Origin: Prevotella sp902465605
GTDB lineage: Bacteria > Bacteroidota > Bacteroidia > Bacteroidales > Bacteroidaceae
Reading direction: 5' to 3'
Assembly: GCA_902465605.1 (NCBI GenBank)
Contig: CABQNT010000001.1
Location: 124,001 to 188,000 of the forward strand
DNA length: 64,000 nt
Shown here: positions 52,408 through 60,864 of the stretch, one piece after another
How positions within the stretch are numbered: position 1 is the first letter of the stretch
Layout of the letters: every line of letters starts with the position of its first letter
Translations under genes and position numbers: made by a program
The notes under the pieces: model-generated
The model's database searches: none
Told to the model about the DNA's origin: nothing
Seen by the model: only the letters and a program-made list of their open reading frames with translations

Positions 52408-53172
52408 TCAAGCGTTCTTGCCGATGATTTCCCTAGCCAAGTTCAAGTGGTTCTTGGCCCCCGACGAGTCGGCATCGTACAGGATGACTGGCAATCCGTG
52501 ACTCGGACTTTCGCTGAGTTTCACGTTTCGCTGAATCACCGTCTTGAAGACCAGCTCCTGGAAGTGCCGCTTCACCTCGTCGTAAATCTGGTTAGCCAGA
52601 CGCAAACGACTGTCGTACATCGTCAAGAGAAAACCTTCGATTTCCAATTTCGGGTTCAGTTTGCTCTTAATAATCTTGATGGTGTTGAGCAGTTTGCTGA
52701 TACCTTCCAGGGCGAAATATTCACATTGCACGGGAATGATGACCGAGTCGGATGCCGTGAGCGCGTTTACCGTAATCAAACCCAGTGATGGACTGCAATC
52801 AATGAGTATGTAATCGTAGTCATCGCGGATGGGATCCAAGATGTTTTTGATTACTTTTTCTCGGTTGTCCAGGTTCAACATCTCAATCTCGGCGCCCACC
52901 AGGTCGATGTGGCTCGGTATGATGTCCAGTCCGGTAATGTCTGTTGTGTAGATGGCATCACGCACGTCAGCCTTGTTGATGATGCATTCGTAAAGCGAAC
53001 AGTCCACCTCCTTGATGTCTACGCCCAAACCGCTGGAGGCGTTGGCCTGTGGATCGGCATCGACGATGAGTACCGATTTCTCGAGCGTAGCCAATGATGC
53101 GCCCAGATTGATGGTGGTGGTGGTCTTGCCTACACCACCTTTTTGATTCGCTAAAGCTATGATTTTTCCCAT
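52408..53172 (-). CDS. parA: Chromosome partitioning ATPase ParA/Soj
   Basis: Walker-type ATPase of 254 residues that positions the ParB-parS complex. The deviant Walker A KGGVGKTTT is at about 11-19 after the usual MGKIIALANQ opening; DADPQANASSGLG near 40 and the DYILIDCSPSLG Walker B near 119 are intact. The start at 53172 is set by this opening and by the promoter at 53206-53213; an open extension to 53298 is not coding. It is divergent from surE. Confidence 0.96.
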   Translation of the reverse strand: MGKIIALANQKGGVGKTTTTINLGASLATLEKSVLIVDADPQANASSGLGVDIKEVDCSLYECIINKADVRDAIYTTDITGLDIIPSHIDLVGAEIEMLNLDNREKVIKNILDPIRDDYDYILIDCSPSLGLITVNALTASDSVIIPVQCEYFALEGISKLLNTIKIIKSKLNPKLEIEGFLLTMYDSRLRLANQIYDEVKRHFQELVFKTVIQRNVKLSESPSHGLPVILYDADSSGAKNHLNLAREIIGKNA

Positions 53173-53205
53173 TTTCAGTATCCTTCTAAAGACATTAAAT
53201 TGTTG

Positions 53206-53213
53206 CAAAGTTA
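53206..53213 (-). promoter_or_regulatory. Promoter -7 box for parA
   Basis: TAACTTTG on the minus strand, about 34 bases before the parA start. Confidence 0.55.
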
Positions 53214-53254
53214 CATATTTTGTATGACAAAGTACCCATTTAAACTTTTTTTCG

Positions 53255-53262
53255 TACTTTTG
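53255..53262 (+). promoter_or_regulatory. Promoter -7 box for surE
   Basis: TACTTTTG on the plus strand, about 105 bases before surE, in the 195-base divergent gap with parA. Confidence 0.5.
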
Positions 53263-53367
53263 CATGAGAATTAATTGGAATATCACCTGCCGAATCAAGC
53301 AAATTTACTTTCTCACTTCAGAAAGTTTTCCTTGAGCTTTTCGGCTTGATTAAAAGCGATAAAAGAT

Positions 53368-54171
53368 ATGCAGACAGAGCGACCCTTGATTTTGATTTCA
53401 AACGATGACGGCTATCATTCACCTGGCATTCATGCCTTGGTAGACATGGTTTCCGATTTGGCAGATGTACTGGTCTGCGCACCAGAGGCAGCTCGTTCGG
53501 GCTTTTCGTGTGCTTTTTCGGCTGTTGAATATTTGCGGTTAAAGCGCAGGAAGGATATCGAAACGGCCCAAGTGTGGTCGTGCAGTGGTACGCCGGTCGA
53601 CTGTGTGAAGCTGGCTCTCGACCAGTTGTGCCCCGACAGAAGGCCGGCTCTCATTCTGGGCGGCATCAACCACGGTGACAATTCGTCTGTAAACAACCAC
53701 TATTCGGGTACCATGGGCATCGCCATGGAAGGCTGCATGAAGTACATTCCCTCGGTGGCATTTTCCAGTTGTTATTACGAGGAGGATGCCAACCTCGAAC
53801 CGTTGCGTCCATACGTGCGGATGGTGGTGAAGAAAGTGCTGACGGACGGACTTCCCAAGGGCATCTGCTTGAACGTCAACTTTCCTGCCCGACAAGTGTT
53901 CGAGGGTATCAAAGCGTGCCGGATGACAATGGGCAGGTGGGTCAACGAGATTGTAAAACAACATCATCCGCGCCAATACGATTATTATTGGGTGGTGGGT
54001 GAGTATCAGAACGATGAGCCTGATGCCGAGGACTCCGATCAGTGGGCACTCAATCATGGCTACGTTGCCATTACGCCCACTAAGATGGATGTCACCGCTT
54101 ACGAGTTTATGGATGAGATCAGAGAATGGGGAAAACCAGTTGCCCCTTCAACATTCAACGCCCAAGACTAA
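53368..54171 (+). CDS. surE: 5'/3'-nucleotidase SurE
   Basis: Metal-dependent nucleoside monophosphate phosphatase of 267 residues. The metal site LISNDDGYHSPGI is at about 9-21, VCAPEAARSGFS near 42-53, SGTPVDCVKLAL near 75-86 and GGINHGDN near 99. Length and motifs are normal. It is followed by lpxB after 91 bases, a common pairing in Bacteroidales. Confidence 0.95.
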   Translation: MQTERPLILISNDDGYHSPGIHALVDMVSDLADVLVCAPEAARSGFSCAFSAVEYLRLKRRKDIETAQVWSCSGTPVDCVKLALDQLCPDRRPALILGGINHGDNSSVNNHYSGTMGIAMEGCMKYIPSVAFSSCYYEEDANLEPLRPYVRMVVKKVLTDGLPKGICLNVNFPARQVFEGIKACRMTMGRWVNEIVKQHHPRQYDYYWVVGEYQNDEPDAEDSDQWALNHGYVAITPTKMDVTAYEFMDEIREWGKPVAPSTFNAQD

Positions 54172-54262
54172 CCCATGAAGGCTCTTTGAACCGCTCGCCG
54201 CTCGCTGAACACTGCATATTGGCGAGCGTTCGCACCATACTATATTCCAAAATCATGAGCTT

Positions 54263-55411
54263 ATGAAGTATTATTTGATTGTTGGCGAAGCCAGTGGAGA
54301 CTTGCATGCCTCGCACTTGATGACGGCTTTGAAAAAACAGGACAATGACGCTCAGTTTCGATTCTTCGGAGGAGACCTCATGACGGCGGTTGGGGGAGAG
54401 CGGGTGAGGCATTTCAAAGAAATGGCGTACATGGGTTTTATCCCCGTGCTGCTGCATCTGCGAACCATCTTCAAGAACATGAAAATGTGCAAAGAAGACA
54501 TTGTTCGGTGGCAGCCCGATGTGGTGATTTTGGTCGACTATGCCGGATTTAACCTGAATATTGCTAAGTTCTTGAAAACCAACACGAACATACCAGCTTA
54601 TTATTACATATCTCCCAAGCTTTGGGCCTGGAAGGAATACCGCATCAAGAACATCAAGCGCGATGTGGCTGAATTGTTTTCCATCCTGCCTTTCGAGGTC
54701 CCTTTCTTCGAGAAAAAACATCATTATCCCATTCATTATGTAGGCAATCCGACAGCCGATGAGGTGCGTCAGTTTCGCGCTTCATACACCGAGAGTTTCG
54801 AGGAGTTTTGTCTCGCGAATCATCTTGACAAAAACAAACCTATTATTGCCTTGCTGGCAGGAAGCCGAAAACAGGAAATTAAGGACAATCTGCCTGCCAT
54901 GATTCAGGCTGCCAACGCTTATCCAGACTACCAATCCGTGCTGGCGGGGGCGCCAGCTATTGAGGATGCTTATTACGAAGAGTACCTGACCGGCACGAAC
55001 GTCGCTTTGGTTAAAAACAAGACTTATCCGTTGTTGGCCCATGCTGTGGCAGCTTTGGTGACCAGTGGCACGGCAACGCTCGAAACGGCTTTGTTCGATG
55101 TGCCGCAAGTGGTGTGTTATAAGACGCCCGTGCCCCGCCTCATACGCTTTGCGTTCAAACATATCATTAAAGTAAAGTACATCTCTTTGGTCAACCTCAT
55201 TGCTGATCGGGAAGTGGTGCGAGAACTGTTTGCCGACCGCTTTACCCTCGCGAACATCGTCAAAGAACTGGGACTTATCCTGCCGGGTGGCGGAGAACGC
55301 CAGAAAATGCTGGCCGATTATGCTGAGGTGCGTCAGCGGTTGGGCGACCATGTAGCACCAGACAATGCCGCAAAAATTATGGTTTCATTGTTGAAGGGTG
55401 AACGGAAGTAA
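54263..55411 (+). CDS. lpxB: Lipid-A-disaccharide synthase
   Basis: Family GT19 glycosyltransferase of 382 residues that joins UDP-diacylglucosamine and lipid X in lipid A synthesis at the inner membrane. The opening YYLIVGEASGDLHASHLM, FFGGDLMTAVGG near 34, VILVDYAGFNLNIA near 88, YISPKLWAWKEYRIKNIK near 113 and SGTATLETAL near 267 are the standard LpxB blocks. Its presence shows a Gram-negative outer membrane. Only a 14-base CTCTTT/AAAGAG hairpin (55426-55439) follows. Confidence 0.96.
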   Translation: MKYYLIVGEASGDLHASHLMTALKKQDNDAQFRFFGGDLMTAVGGERVRHFKEMAYMGFIPVLLHLRTIFKNMKMCKEDIVRWQPDVVILVDYAGFNLNIAKFLKTNTNIPAYYYISPKLWAWKEYRIKNIKRDVAELFSILPFEVPFFEKKHHYPIHYVGNPTADEVRQFRASYTESFEEFCLANHLDKNKPIIALLAGSRKQEIKDNLPAMIQAANAYPDYQSVLAGAPAIEDAYYEEYLTGTNVALVKNKTYPLLAHAVAALVTSGTATLETALFDVPQVVCYKTPVPRLIRFAFKHIIKVKYISLVNLIADREVVRELFADRFTLANIVKELGLILPGGGERQKMLADYAEVRQRLGDHVAPDNAAKIMVSLLKGERK

Positions 55412-55719
55412 GCAGGTAGTGTCCGCTCTTTTTAAAGAGTCTGTTTACTCCTTGTTTATCAGCGCTTTACAGCTTCGATCTAAAATCAATGAGTTTGCCC
55501 CCTAAAGTCATTGACTTTGACCGCCAAACCCATAGACTTTGGCGGGCAAACTCTATGCTATTAATATGTGAGGGTAATGGCGTGCTTTTTCATGTTCCGT
55601 CAGAGAAGAATTTCGAATCACAGATTACGCAATTCAATTCGTAATTGACCGAAGGATGGAACATGGCGACTGCCTCTTTTAGCACGGTCTATGGCGTGGC
55701 GCTAAAGTCATGTTTCGGT
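55412..55719. other. Convergent intergenic region lpxB / SGNH hydrolase
   Basis: About 310 bases. It holds a short hairpin at 55426-55439, the fifth 22-bp-period array (55481-55563) and a near-palindrome TTACGCAATTCAATTCGTAA near 55625. No gene seen. Confidence 0.6.
55481..55563. repeat. 22-bp-period array 5 (four cores)
   Basis: Cores start at 55481, 55503, 55525 and 55547: TAAAATCAATGAGTTTG, TAAAGTCATTGACTTTG, CAAACCCATAGACTTTG and CAAACTCTATGCTATTA, at an exact 22-bp period with 5-bp spacers rich in C and G. Here the array lies between two convergent gene ends, so it is not tied to promoters. Confidence 0.85.
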
Positions 55720-56802
55720 TTATTTTACAATCCCCATCTTTTTCATTTCTTGTAAAACTACATCCGCCATTCTCATGAAACCAAGATCTGTAAAGTGAAT
55801 GCCATCGACCGTTGCTTCGCCATCATTGCCGATGAGGTTGTCGCTGCTGATGTAATAGAGGTTGTTGTCTCCTTTTTCCTTGAGTGTCTGAAAACATTTT
55901 TTCAGTTCGATATTCTTGTCGTGGACCACTTTACTAATCTCTTGATCGTAAGTGCCATGGGGGAATATGGGGTTTTCGATGAGTACGATCGGAGTCTTGG
56001 GATTTTCTTTTCTGATGATGTTAACGAAAGGAATTGTCTTGTTCTTGACATCCTCTGGGCCGTTGTTCGGTGCGAAATCAAGGATGAACATCTGGGCATT
56101 CTTCTTTTTGGCAATTACTTCAGCCACATCCATGTCCAGTCTGCCGTTGCCGCTGAATCCAAGATTGATCACCTCGGTGTTGAGCATGCGTTCCAATATG
56201 TTGGTGAAACTCATTCCCGGTCGGGCCGCACAACCTCCTTGCGTGATACTCGTTCCATACACAACGATGGGTGCTTCTGTCCTTGGAAATGGCAGTGTGG
56301 GTTGAGCGATGGTCTTGGTAGAGTCGATTCCAATCTCAAGTGAAACAATTCCGTCATACAAGGGAAGGTAGAGCATGTATTCTCGCTCGATGGGTTTCAT
56401 GTGATCGATGATGACTTGCGTGGAAACTTTCGCCGTAGGTCTGCCTGTTTTCATGAAAACCCATTTGCCTTGATCCCAGGTATATAAGTCAAGTCCTTTG
56501 GTTCCGGTGGGTGACATGTGGTTCATGTAGGCATCGTTCAAGGTTTCCCATTTGGCAGCAATCGTTGTACTGTTGGTCTTGAACCTCACGGCGAGGCCTG
56601 ATGTGTGTTTGCCCAAATGCCAAACAGGAGGTCGGCAGGTGTTTTTTAATTCACGAGGCAAACGCTCATATCTGGTTTCGGTATCATTGGATATCTTTCC
56701 AATAACCGGAAACTGATCGGCGTTGTAGTAAGTGATTTGTGAAAAAACAAGGGTGGGTGACAATAAGGCGAGGAGGAAAAGGATGACTTTGAAATGACGC
56801 AT
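55720..56802 (-). CDS. SGNH/GDSL hydrolase, secreted
   Basis: Exported esterase of 360 residues with a signal peptide (RHFKVILFLLALLSPTLVFSQ). Residues about 30-165 form a jelly-roll domain often found before SGNH domains in carbohydrate esterases. The SGNH domain has the nucleophile block VVYGTSITQGGCA near 184-196, NLGFSGNGRLD near 218 with block II Gly, and the catalytic pair in VDGIHFTDLGFMRMAD near 333-348. Likely a sugar de-acetylase acting on dietary or host glycans; the substrate cannot be named. Its promoter is at 56862-56893. Confidence 0.9.
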   Translation of the reverse strand: MRHFKVILFLLALLSPTLVFSQITYYNADQFPVIGKISNDTETRYERLPRELKNTCRPPVWHLGKHTSGLAVRFKTNSTTIAAKWETLNDAYMNHMSPTGTKGLDLYTWDQGKWVFMKTGRPTAKVSTQVIIDHMKPIEREYMLYLPLYDGIVSLEIGIDSTKTIAQPTLPFPRTEAPIVVYGTSITQGGCAARPGMSFTNILERMLNTEVINLGFSGNGRLDMDVAEVIAKKKNAQMFILDFAPNNGPEDVKNKTIPFVNIIRKENPKTPIVLIENPIFPHGTYDQEISKVVHDKNIELKKCFQTLKEKGDNNLYYISSDNLIGNDGEATVDGIHFTDLGFMRMADVVLQEMKKMGIVK

Positions 56803-56861
56803 AAGTATGAGATTAATGTTATTGGTAAGTAGATTCTTTCATGTTAACTCATTGTGTTATG

Positions 56862-56893
56862 CAAATTTAGAAAAATAAAGTATAAAGCACAAA
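56862..56893 (-). promoter_or_regulatory. Promoter of the SGNH hydrolase gene
   Basis: TTTG (-33, 56890-56893), 20-base spacer and TAAATTTG (-7, 56862-56869) on the minus strand; leader about 55 bases. Confidence 0.65.
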
Positions 56894-56995
56894 CAAAAGA
56901 CATGAAAAATGTTTATGCAAGCAAACTGAGGCGAAATGTGGTGCAGATGATTCTTGAGATGAATCACCCTTGTTGGTTTTGGGTATGTGGAAACC

Positions 56996-57859
56996 TTACA
57001 ACAAGGTGATGGAATAAAGATAAATAACGGCTGCCGGGATGGCCATCAGGGAAGAGTCGAAGCGGTCGAGCATGCCTCCGTGGCCGGGTAAGATGTTGCC
57101 ACTGTCTTTAATTCCTAATGTTCGTTTGAACAACGATTCGACTAAATCGCCCCAAGTACCAAATACAACCACGACCAAACCCAAGCCCAACCATTCCCAA
57201 AGGTTCAGGGTGGATAAGTTTTCACCTTTCGACTCTAAAAAATAAATGGTGGTAGCTACAATCAATACCAGTACGCCGCCACCGATACTGCCTTCCCAAC
57301 TCTTGGCGGGAGAGATGCGCGGAAATAGTTTGTGCTTACCAAACAGCGAGCCTGTGCAGTAGGCTCCCGTGTCATTGGTCCATAGAAAAATGAAGATACT
57401 CAGTGGAAGTAAATAATAAAAATGGGTCACACCGTCTGGTGATTGTCTGAAAGCCAGCACATTGATCATCGAGAGCGGCAGCGCAATGTATAGTTGCGAA
57501 AGCGTGGTGTAGGCCCAGTCGTTCACCGCATCCTTGCTTTGCGTGTACAGATTGCTGATGAATAAGTAGACGATAGTGAGTAGGTAGGGAACAAATACCG
57601 CATTGGTTTGGATGAAACCACTGTTGACACCTGCCACGGCAAGAAAGAAATAAACGCCGGCTACCGTTGTGATGAATCGGTTAACGGTAACGTTCTCACG
57701 GTCGTTTACCAATCCTGTAAACTCCCAAATCGTCATGCCAGTAATGAGTGTAAAGACGAATACCATGGCAACAGGGCGCAAAAAACAGGTTGTCATGATG
57801 GCAACGAACAAAATACCAGTGATGCTTCGCGTAATGAGATTTTTAAGTTTTGGTGTCAT
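56996..57859 (-). CDS. cdsA: Phosphatidate cytidylyltransferase
   Basis: Integral membrane enzyme of 287 residues that makes CDP-diacylglycerol, the precursor of phospholipids. It has about seven hydrophobic helices and the CdsA signature near the C-terminus: RISPAKSWEGSIGGG near 195 and GHGGMLDRFDSSL near 265. The start at 57859 (MTPKLKNLITRSITG) is chosen because the longer frame to 57937 is only the translation of an 8-bp repeat element. It is the third gene of rsfS-ftsH-cdsA, a usual Bacteroidetes order, here separated from ftsH by a repeat of about 120 bp. Confidence 0.94.
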   Translation of the reverse strand: MTPKLKNLITRSITGILFVAIMTTCFLRPVAMVFVFTLITGMTIWEFTGLVNDRENVTVNRFITTVAGVYFFLAVAGVNSGFIQTNAVFVPYLLTIVYLFISNLYTQSKDAVNDWAYTTLSQLYIALPLSMINVLAFRQSPDGVTHFYYLLPLSIFIFLWTNDTGAYCTGSLFGKHKLFPRISPAKSWEGSIGGGVLVLIVATTIYFLESKGENLSTLNLWEWLGLGLVVVVFGTWGDLVESLFKRTLGIKDSGNILPGHGGMLDRFDSSLMAIPAAVIYLYSITLL

Positions 57860-57861
57860 GG

Positions 57862-57980
57862 ATGGTTCATAGTTGACGAGTTCACAAGTTGATGAGTTCA
57901 CAAGCTGATAGTGAGGAGTTGACAAGTCGACAAGCAATAAGTCTATTTACTCGTCAACTTGTCAACTAAAAACTCGTCAA
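57862..57980. repeat. 8-bp-period repeat element 2, inverted, between ftsH and cdsA
   Basis: Units of AGTTGACR run forward from about 57869 to 57935 and in the reverse sense (TTACTCGTCAACTTGTCAACT, then ACTCGTCAACTAAA) to 57980. The two halves can pair as a stem. The element fills the whole ftsH-cdsA gap and would be in the cotranscript. Confidence 0.75.
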
Positions 57981-60014
57981 CTAAAACTCTTGTTTGCTCT
58001 CTTTCAATGCTCTTTGATGCTCTTCTTCAGCTGCTTTTACTTCTTCAGGCATGTCTTCCAGCTTGGGTTCGTTGTCTCGCATGATTTCTTGTGAGCGGCT
58101 AACCCATGGACGTTTGCCGAATATCTTTTCAACATCTTCAGCAAATATGACCTCGCGAGTGAGCAAGAGTTCTGCCAGCTTGGCATGGCCTTCTTTGTGC
58201 TCTGTGAGTATTTGCTTGGCTCTGCCGTACTGTTCGTTGATCATCTTCAGCACCTCGTCGTCAATAATCTTTGCCGTGGTTTCTGAGTAGGGCCGCTGGA
58301 ACTGATATTCTTGGTTGTTGTAGTAGCAAATGTTAGGCAGTACATCGCTCATACCGGCGTAGGCAATCATGCTATACGAGCTCTTTGTAGCACGCTCCAA
58401 GTCGTTAATGGCACCAGTGGAAATCTGTCCTACGCACAGTTCTTCGGCAGCTCGGCCACCCAATAAGGCGCACATCTCGTCAAGCATCTGCTCCTTGGTG
58501 GTGATTTGTCGCTCTTCGGGTAGATACCATGCGGCGCCTAAGGCTCTTCCGCGAGGCACGATAGAAACCTTGACAAGCGGATGAGCATGCTCGCAGAACC
58601 ATGAAACGGTGGCGTGTCCGGCCTCATGAAGAGCGATGGTGCGCTTCTCTCCAGCTGTCATAATCTTGGTTTTCTTTTCCAGTCCACCCACGATACGATC
58701 AACTGCATCCAGGAAGTCTTGCTTTCCAACTTGTGTTTTATTGTGTCTTGCGGCAATCAATGCGGCCTCGTTGCAGACGTTAGCGATGTCGGCACCCGAG
58801 AATCCCGGTGTTTGTCGTGACAGGAAGTCGATGTCCAAATCAGGTGCTACCTTCACTCTACGAAGATGAACCAGGAATATTTCCTTGCGTTCGGGCAGGT
58901 CGGGCAAGTCCACACTGATTTGTCTGTCAAAGCGTCCTGCGCGTAACAGGGCATTGTCGAGCATGTCGGCGCGGTTGGTGGCAGCCAGAATAATGACGCC
59001 ACTGTTGGTACCAAAGCCGTCCATTTCGGTCAGCAAGGCATTCAACGTGTTCTCCCTTTCATCATTTCCGCCCATGGCAGGATTCTTGCTGCGGGCCCTT
59101 CCTACGGCATCAATCTCATCGATGAAGATGATACAGGGTGATTTTTCCTTGGCTTGTCGGAACAAGTCGCGCACACGACTGGCACCAACACCAACGAACA
59201 TCTCTACGAAATCGGAGCCACTCATGGAGAAGAAAGGCACACCAGCTTCACCTGCAACCGCCTTTGCCAGCAAGGTTTTACCAGTTCCTGGAGGTCCTAC
59301 GAGCAATGCTCCCTTAGGTATTTTACCGCCCAGGTCGGTGTATTTCTGCGGATTCTTCAAGAAGTCAACAATCTCTTGCACCTCTTGTTTGGCGCCAGCT
59401 TGTCCTGCTACATCCTTGAAGGTGATGCCTAAATCGTTGCCTTTCTCGTACATTTTGGCCTTACTCTTACCAACATTGAAGACGCCACCAGACCCACCGG
59501 CACCTCCGCCACCCATTCTTCGCATCAGGAAAATCCACATGACGATGAGAAAAATGGGGAATGAGAGGTTGAGAAGAATGTTCATCAGGTCGCTTCCTTT
59601 CTCGTTCTCGTAGCTGAAGTCGGCAATTTTACCAGATGATTGTTCTGCTGTTAGGTATTTTTCCAGTTCGTCAACCGATCCAAATTCCACTTCAACGTAG
59701 GGAGAAGTGCCCGTCTGCTTGGCCGTCATGTTGAAGACATCGCGGATGTGTTCGGGCTTAACGTACATCTTCAATATATTCTGTTCCTTGTTGATGACCA
59801 CATTCTTGGCGTAACCTTTTGCGATATACTGCTTGAATTTCGAATAAGTAGCTTTCTTATTGGCGTTTGCATTGCCCAAGGAGTTACCACCTCCGGTCAT
59901 GAAAAATATGGCCAGTGTAATAGCAACAATTGCGTAAATCCAGTTCATATTGAACTTAGGCATCTTGGGTTGGTTGTCGTTGTTATTTTGGTAGGAGTTG
60001 TTTTTATTGTCCAT
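57981..60014 (-). CDS. ftsH: ATP-dependent zinc metalloprotease FtsH
   Basis: Membrane-bound AAA+ protease of 677 residues for quality control of membrane and regulatory proteins. An N-terminal membrane helix (about 25-41), a periplasmic domain and a second helix (about 148-165) precede the AAA module with Walker A GPPGTGKT near 230, Walker B FIDEIDAVGR near 288 and the second region of homology (NRADMLDNALLRAGRFDR). The zinc motif HEAGH is near 452. The tail is acidic. It follows rsfS by 50 bases. Confidence 0.97.
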   Translation of the reverse strand: MDNKNNSYQNNNDNQPKMPKFNMNWIYAIVAITLAIFFMTGGGNSLGNANANKKATYSKFKQYIAKGYAKNVVINKEQNILKMYVKPEHIRDVFNMTAKQTGTSPYVEVEFGSVDELEKYLTAEQSSGKIADFSYENEKGSDLMNILLNLSFPIFLIVMWIFLMRRMGGGGAGGSGGVFNVGKSKAKMYEKGNDLGITFKDVAGQAGAKQEVQEIVDFLKNPQKYTDLGGKIPKGALLVGPPGTGKTLLAKAVAGEAGVPFFSMSGSDFVEMFVGVGASRVRDLFRQAKEKSPCIIFIDEIDAVGRARSKNPAMGGNDERENTLNALLTEMDGFGTNSGVIILAATNRADMLDNALLRAGRFDRQISVDLPDLPERKEIFLVHLRRVKVAPDLDIDFLSRQTPGFSGADIANVCNEAALIAARHNKTQVGKQDFLDAVDRIVGGLEKKTKIMTAGEKRTIALHEAGHATVSWFCEHAHPLVKVSIVPRGRALGAAWYLPEERQITTKEQMLDEMCALLGGRAAEELCVGQISTGAINDLERATKSSYSMIAYAGMSDVLPNICYYNNQEYQFQRPYSETTAKIIDDEVLKMINEQYGRAKQILTEHKEGHAKLAELLLTREVIFAEDVEKIFGKRPWVSRSQEIMRDNEPKLEDMPEEVKAAEEEHQRALKESKQEF

Positions 60015-60064
60015 AAAGATGAATTCTGTTATAATAGGATAGGAATATCAAATGCCATGCTAAT

Positions 60065-60424
60065 TTAGTCTTGGTCTGAAATTCTCGTCAATTTAGCGTC
60101 TTCCCATAAGTTTTCCAAGTCATAGAAAGCTCTTGTTTCCGGCAAGAAGACGTGAACCAGCACATCAGTGAAATCAATGGCCACCCATTGGTTCGCTCCA
60201 AGGCCGATAACGTTGACCGGTTTCTCCTTCAAATCCTCACGGACTGTGTCGCCAATTGATTCAGAAATAGCCTCCACTTGGGTGGGAGAGTTGCCTTGAC
60301 AGATGACAAAGTAATTGGCTATTGCCCCTTCGATGTTGCTTAAGTCAGCAATGACGATGTCCTGACCTTTCTTCTCTTGTATTCCTTTTGTAATGATGTC
60401 GACTAATTGTTTTGATTGTTTCAT
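60065..60424 (-). CDS. rsfS: Ribosome silencing factor
   Basis: Small protein of 119 residues that binds uL14 and blocks joining of ribosomal subunits when nutrients are short. The fold motifs are intact: GQDIVIADLSNIEGAIANYFVI near 19-40, GNSPTQVEAISESIGD near 43-58 and WVAIDFTDVLVHVFLPETRAFYDLENLW near 82-109. It heads rsfS-ftsH-cdsA; a -7 box is at 60466-60473. Confidence 0.95.
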   Translation of the reverse strand: MKQSKQLVDIITKGIQEKKGQDIVIADLSNIEGAIANYFVICQGNSPTQVEAISESIGDTVREDLKEKPVNVIGLGANQWVAIDFTDVLVHVFLPETRAFYDLENLWEDAKLTRISDQD

Positions 60425-60465
60425 CCTTTCAAAAATGATGTATAATATGTGGTACTATTATCCTA

Positions 60466-60473
60466 CAAAGTTA
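60466..60473 (-). promoter_or_regulatory. Promoter -7 box of rsfS-ftsH-cdsA
   Basis: TAACTTTG on the minus strand, about 42 bases before rsfS. Confidence 0.55.
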
Positions 60474-60544
60474 GTGCTAAATAACTACAAAAGGCATAAA
60501 TTATGGAATAAATTTGTTTTTTTAAGAAAAAAGCACCACTTATT

Positions 60545-60576
60545 ATTGCGTTATCAAAAAAAAAATAGTAATTTTG
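60545..60576 (+). promoter_or_regulatory. Promoter of tRNA-Gln
   Basis: ATTG (-33, 60545-60548), 20-base spacer and TAATTTTG (-7, 60569-60576), about 33 bases before the tRNA. Confidence 0.6.
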
Positions 60577-60609
60577 CAAACGCAAATAGGCAATGAGCGT
60601 ATTTGATTT

Positions 60610-60680
60610 TGGGATATGGTGTAATGGTAACACTACAGATTCTGGTCCTGTCATTCTTGGTTCGAGTCCGAGTATCCCAA
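60610..60680 (+). tRNA. tRNA-Gln (anticodon CUG)
   Basis: A complete 71-base cloverleaf. The acceptor stem TGGGATA / TATCCCA is perfect, the D stem GTGT / ACAC, the anticodon loop TTCTGGT gives anticodon CUG, and the T arm CTTGG-TTCGAGT-CCGAG is normal. The discriminator base is A and no CCA is encoded. The last anticodon-stem pair appears as an A-C mismatch. A terminator follows directly. Confidence 0.93.
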
Positions 60681-60685
60681 CTACT

Positions 60686-60722
60686 AAAAAGTGTTTTCTT
60701 ATCATAGAAGGCACTTTTTTTT
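60686..60722 (+). terminator. Terminator of tRNA-Gln
   Basis: Stem AAAAAGTG / CACTTTTT with an inner TTCT/AGAA pair and a T run, starting 6 bases after the tRNA. Confidence 0.8.
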
Positions 60723-60809
60723 GATTCCTGAAGGGCTACATGCTAACTTAGTTCATCCATTAAAGGTGTTATAAAACGGTTGCTTTTTCATCTTTTTTAA
60801 GTGTATGAG

Positions 60810-60841
60810 TTTGCGAAACCTCATTTTTTTCTATAGTTTTG
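60810..60841 (+). promoter_or_regulatory. Promoter of msrAB
   Basis: TTTG (-33, 60810-60813), 20-base spacer and TAGTTTTG (-7, 60834-60841). It places the transcript start near 60848 and so fixes the gene start at 60865. Confidence 0.65.
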
Positions 60842-60864
60842 TAAATCATCAGACCATAAAAGGT

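Noticed and set aside
51367..53172. parS site near parAB
   Set aside because: Looked for TGTTTCACGTGAAACA-like 16-mers near parAB and elsewhere by eye; none was found. CAC-GTG fragments seen were not palindromic beyond 6 bases. A motif scan would be needed to exclude a diverged site.
56844..56860. Solitary core-like sequence before the SGNH gene
   Set aside because: TTAACTCATTGTGTTAT resembles the core in array 3, but there is no 22-bp neighbour.
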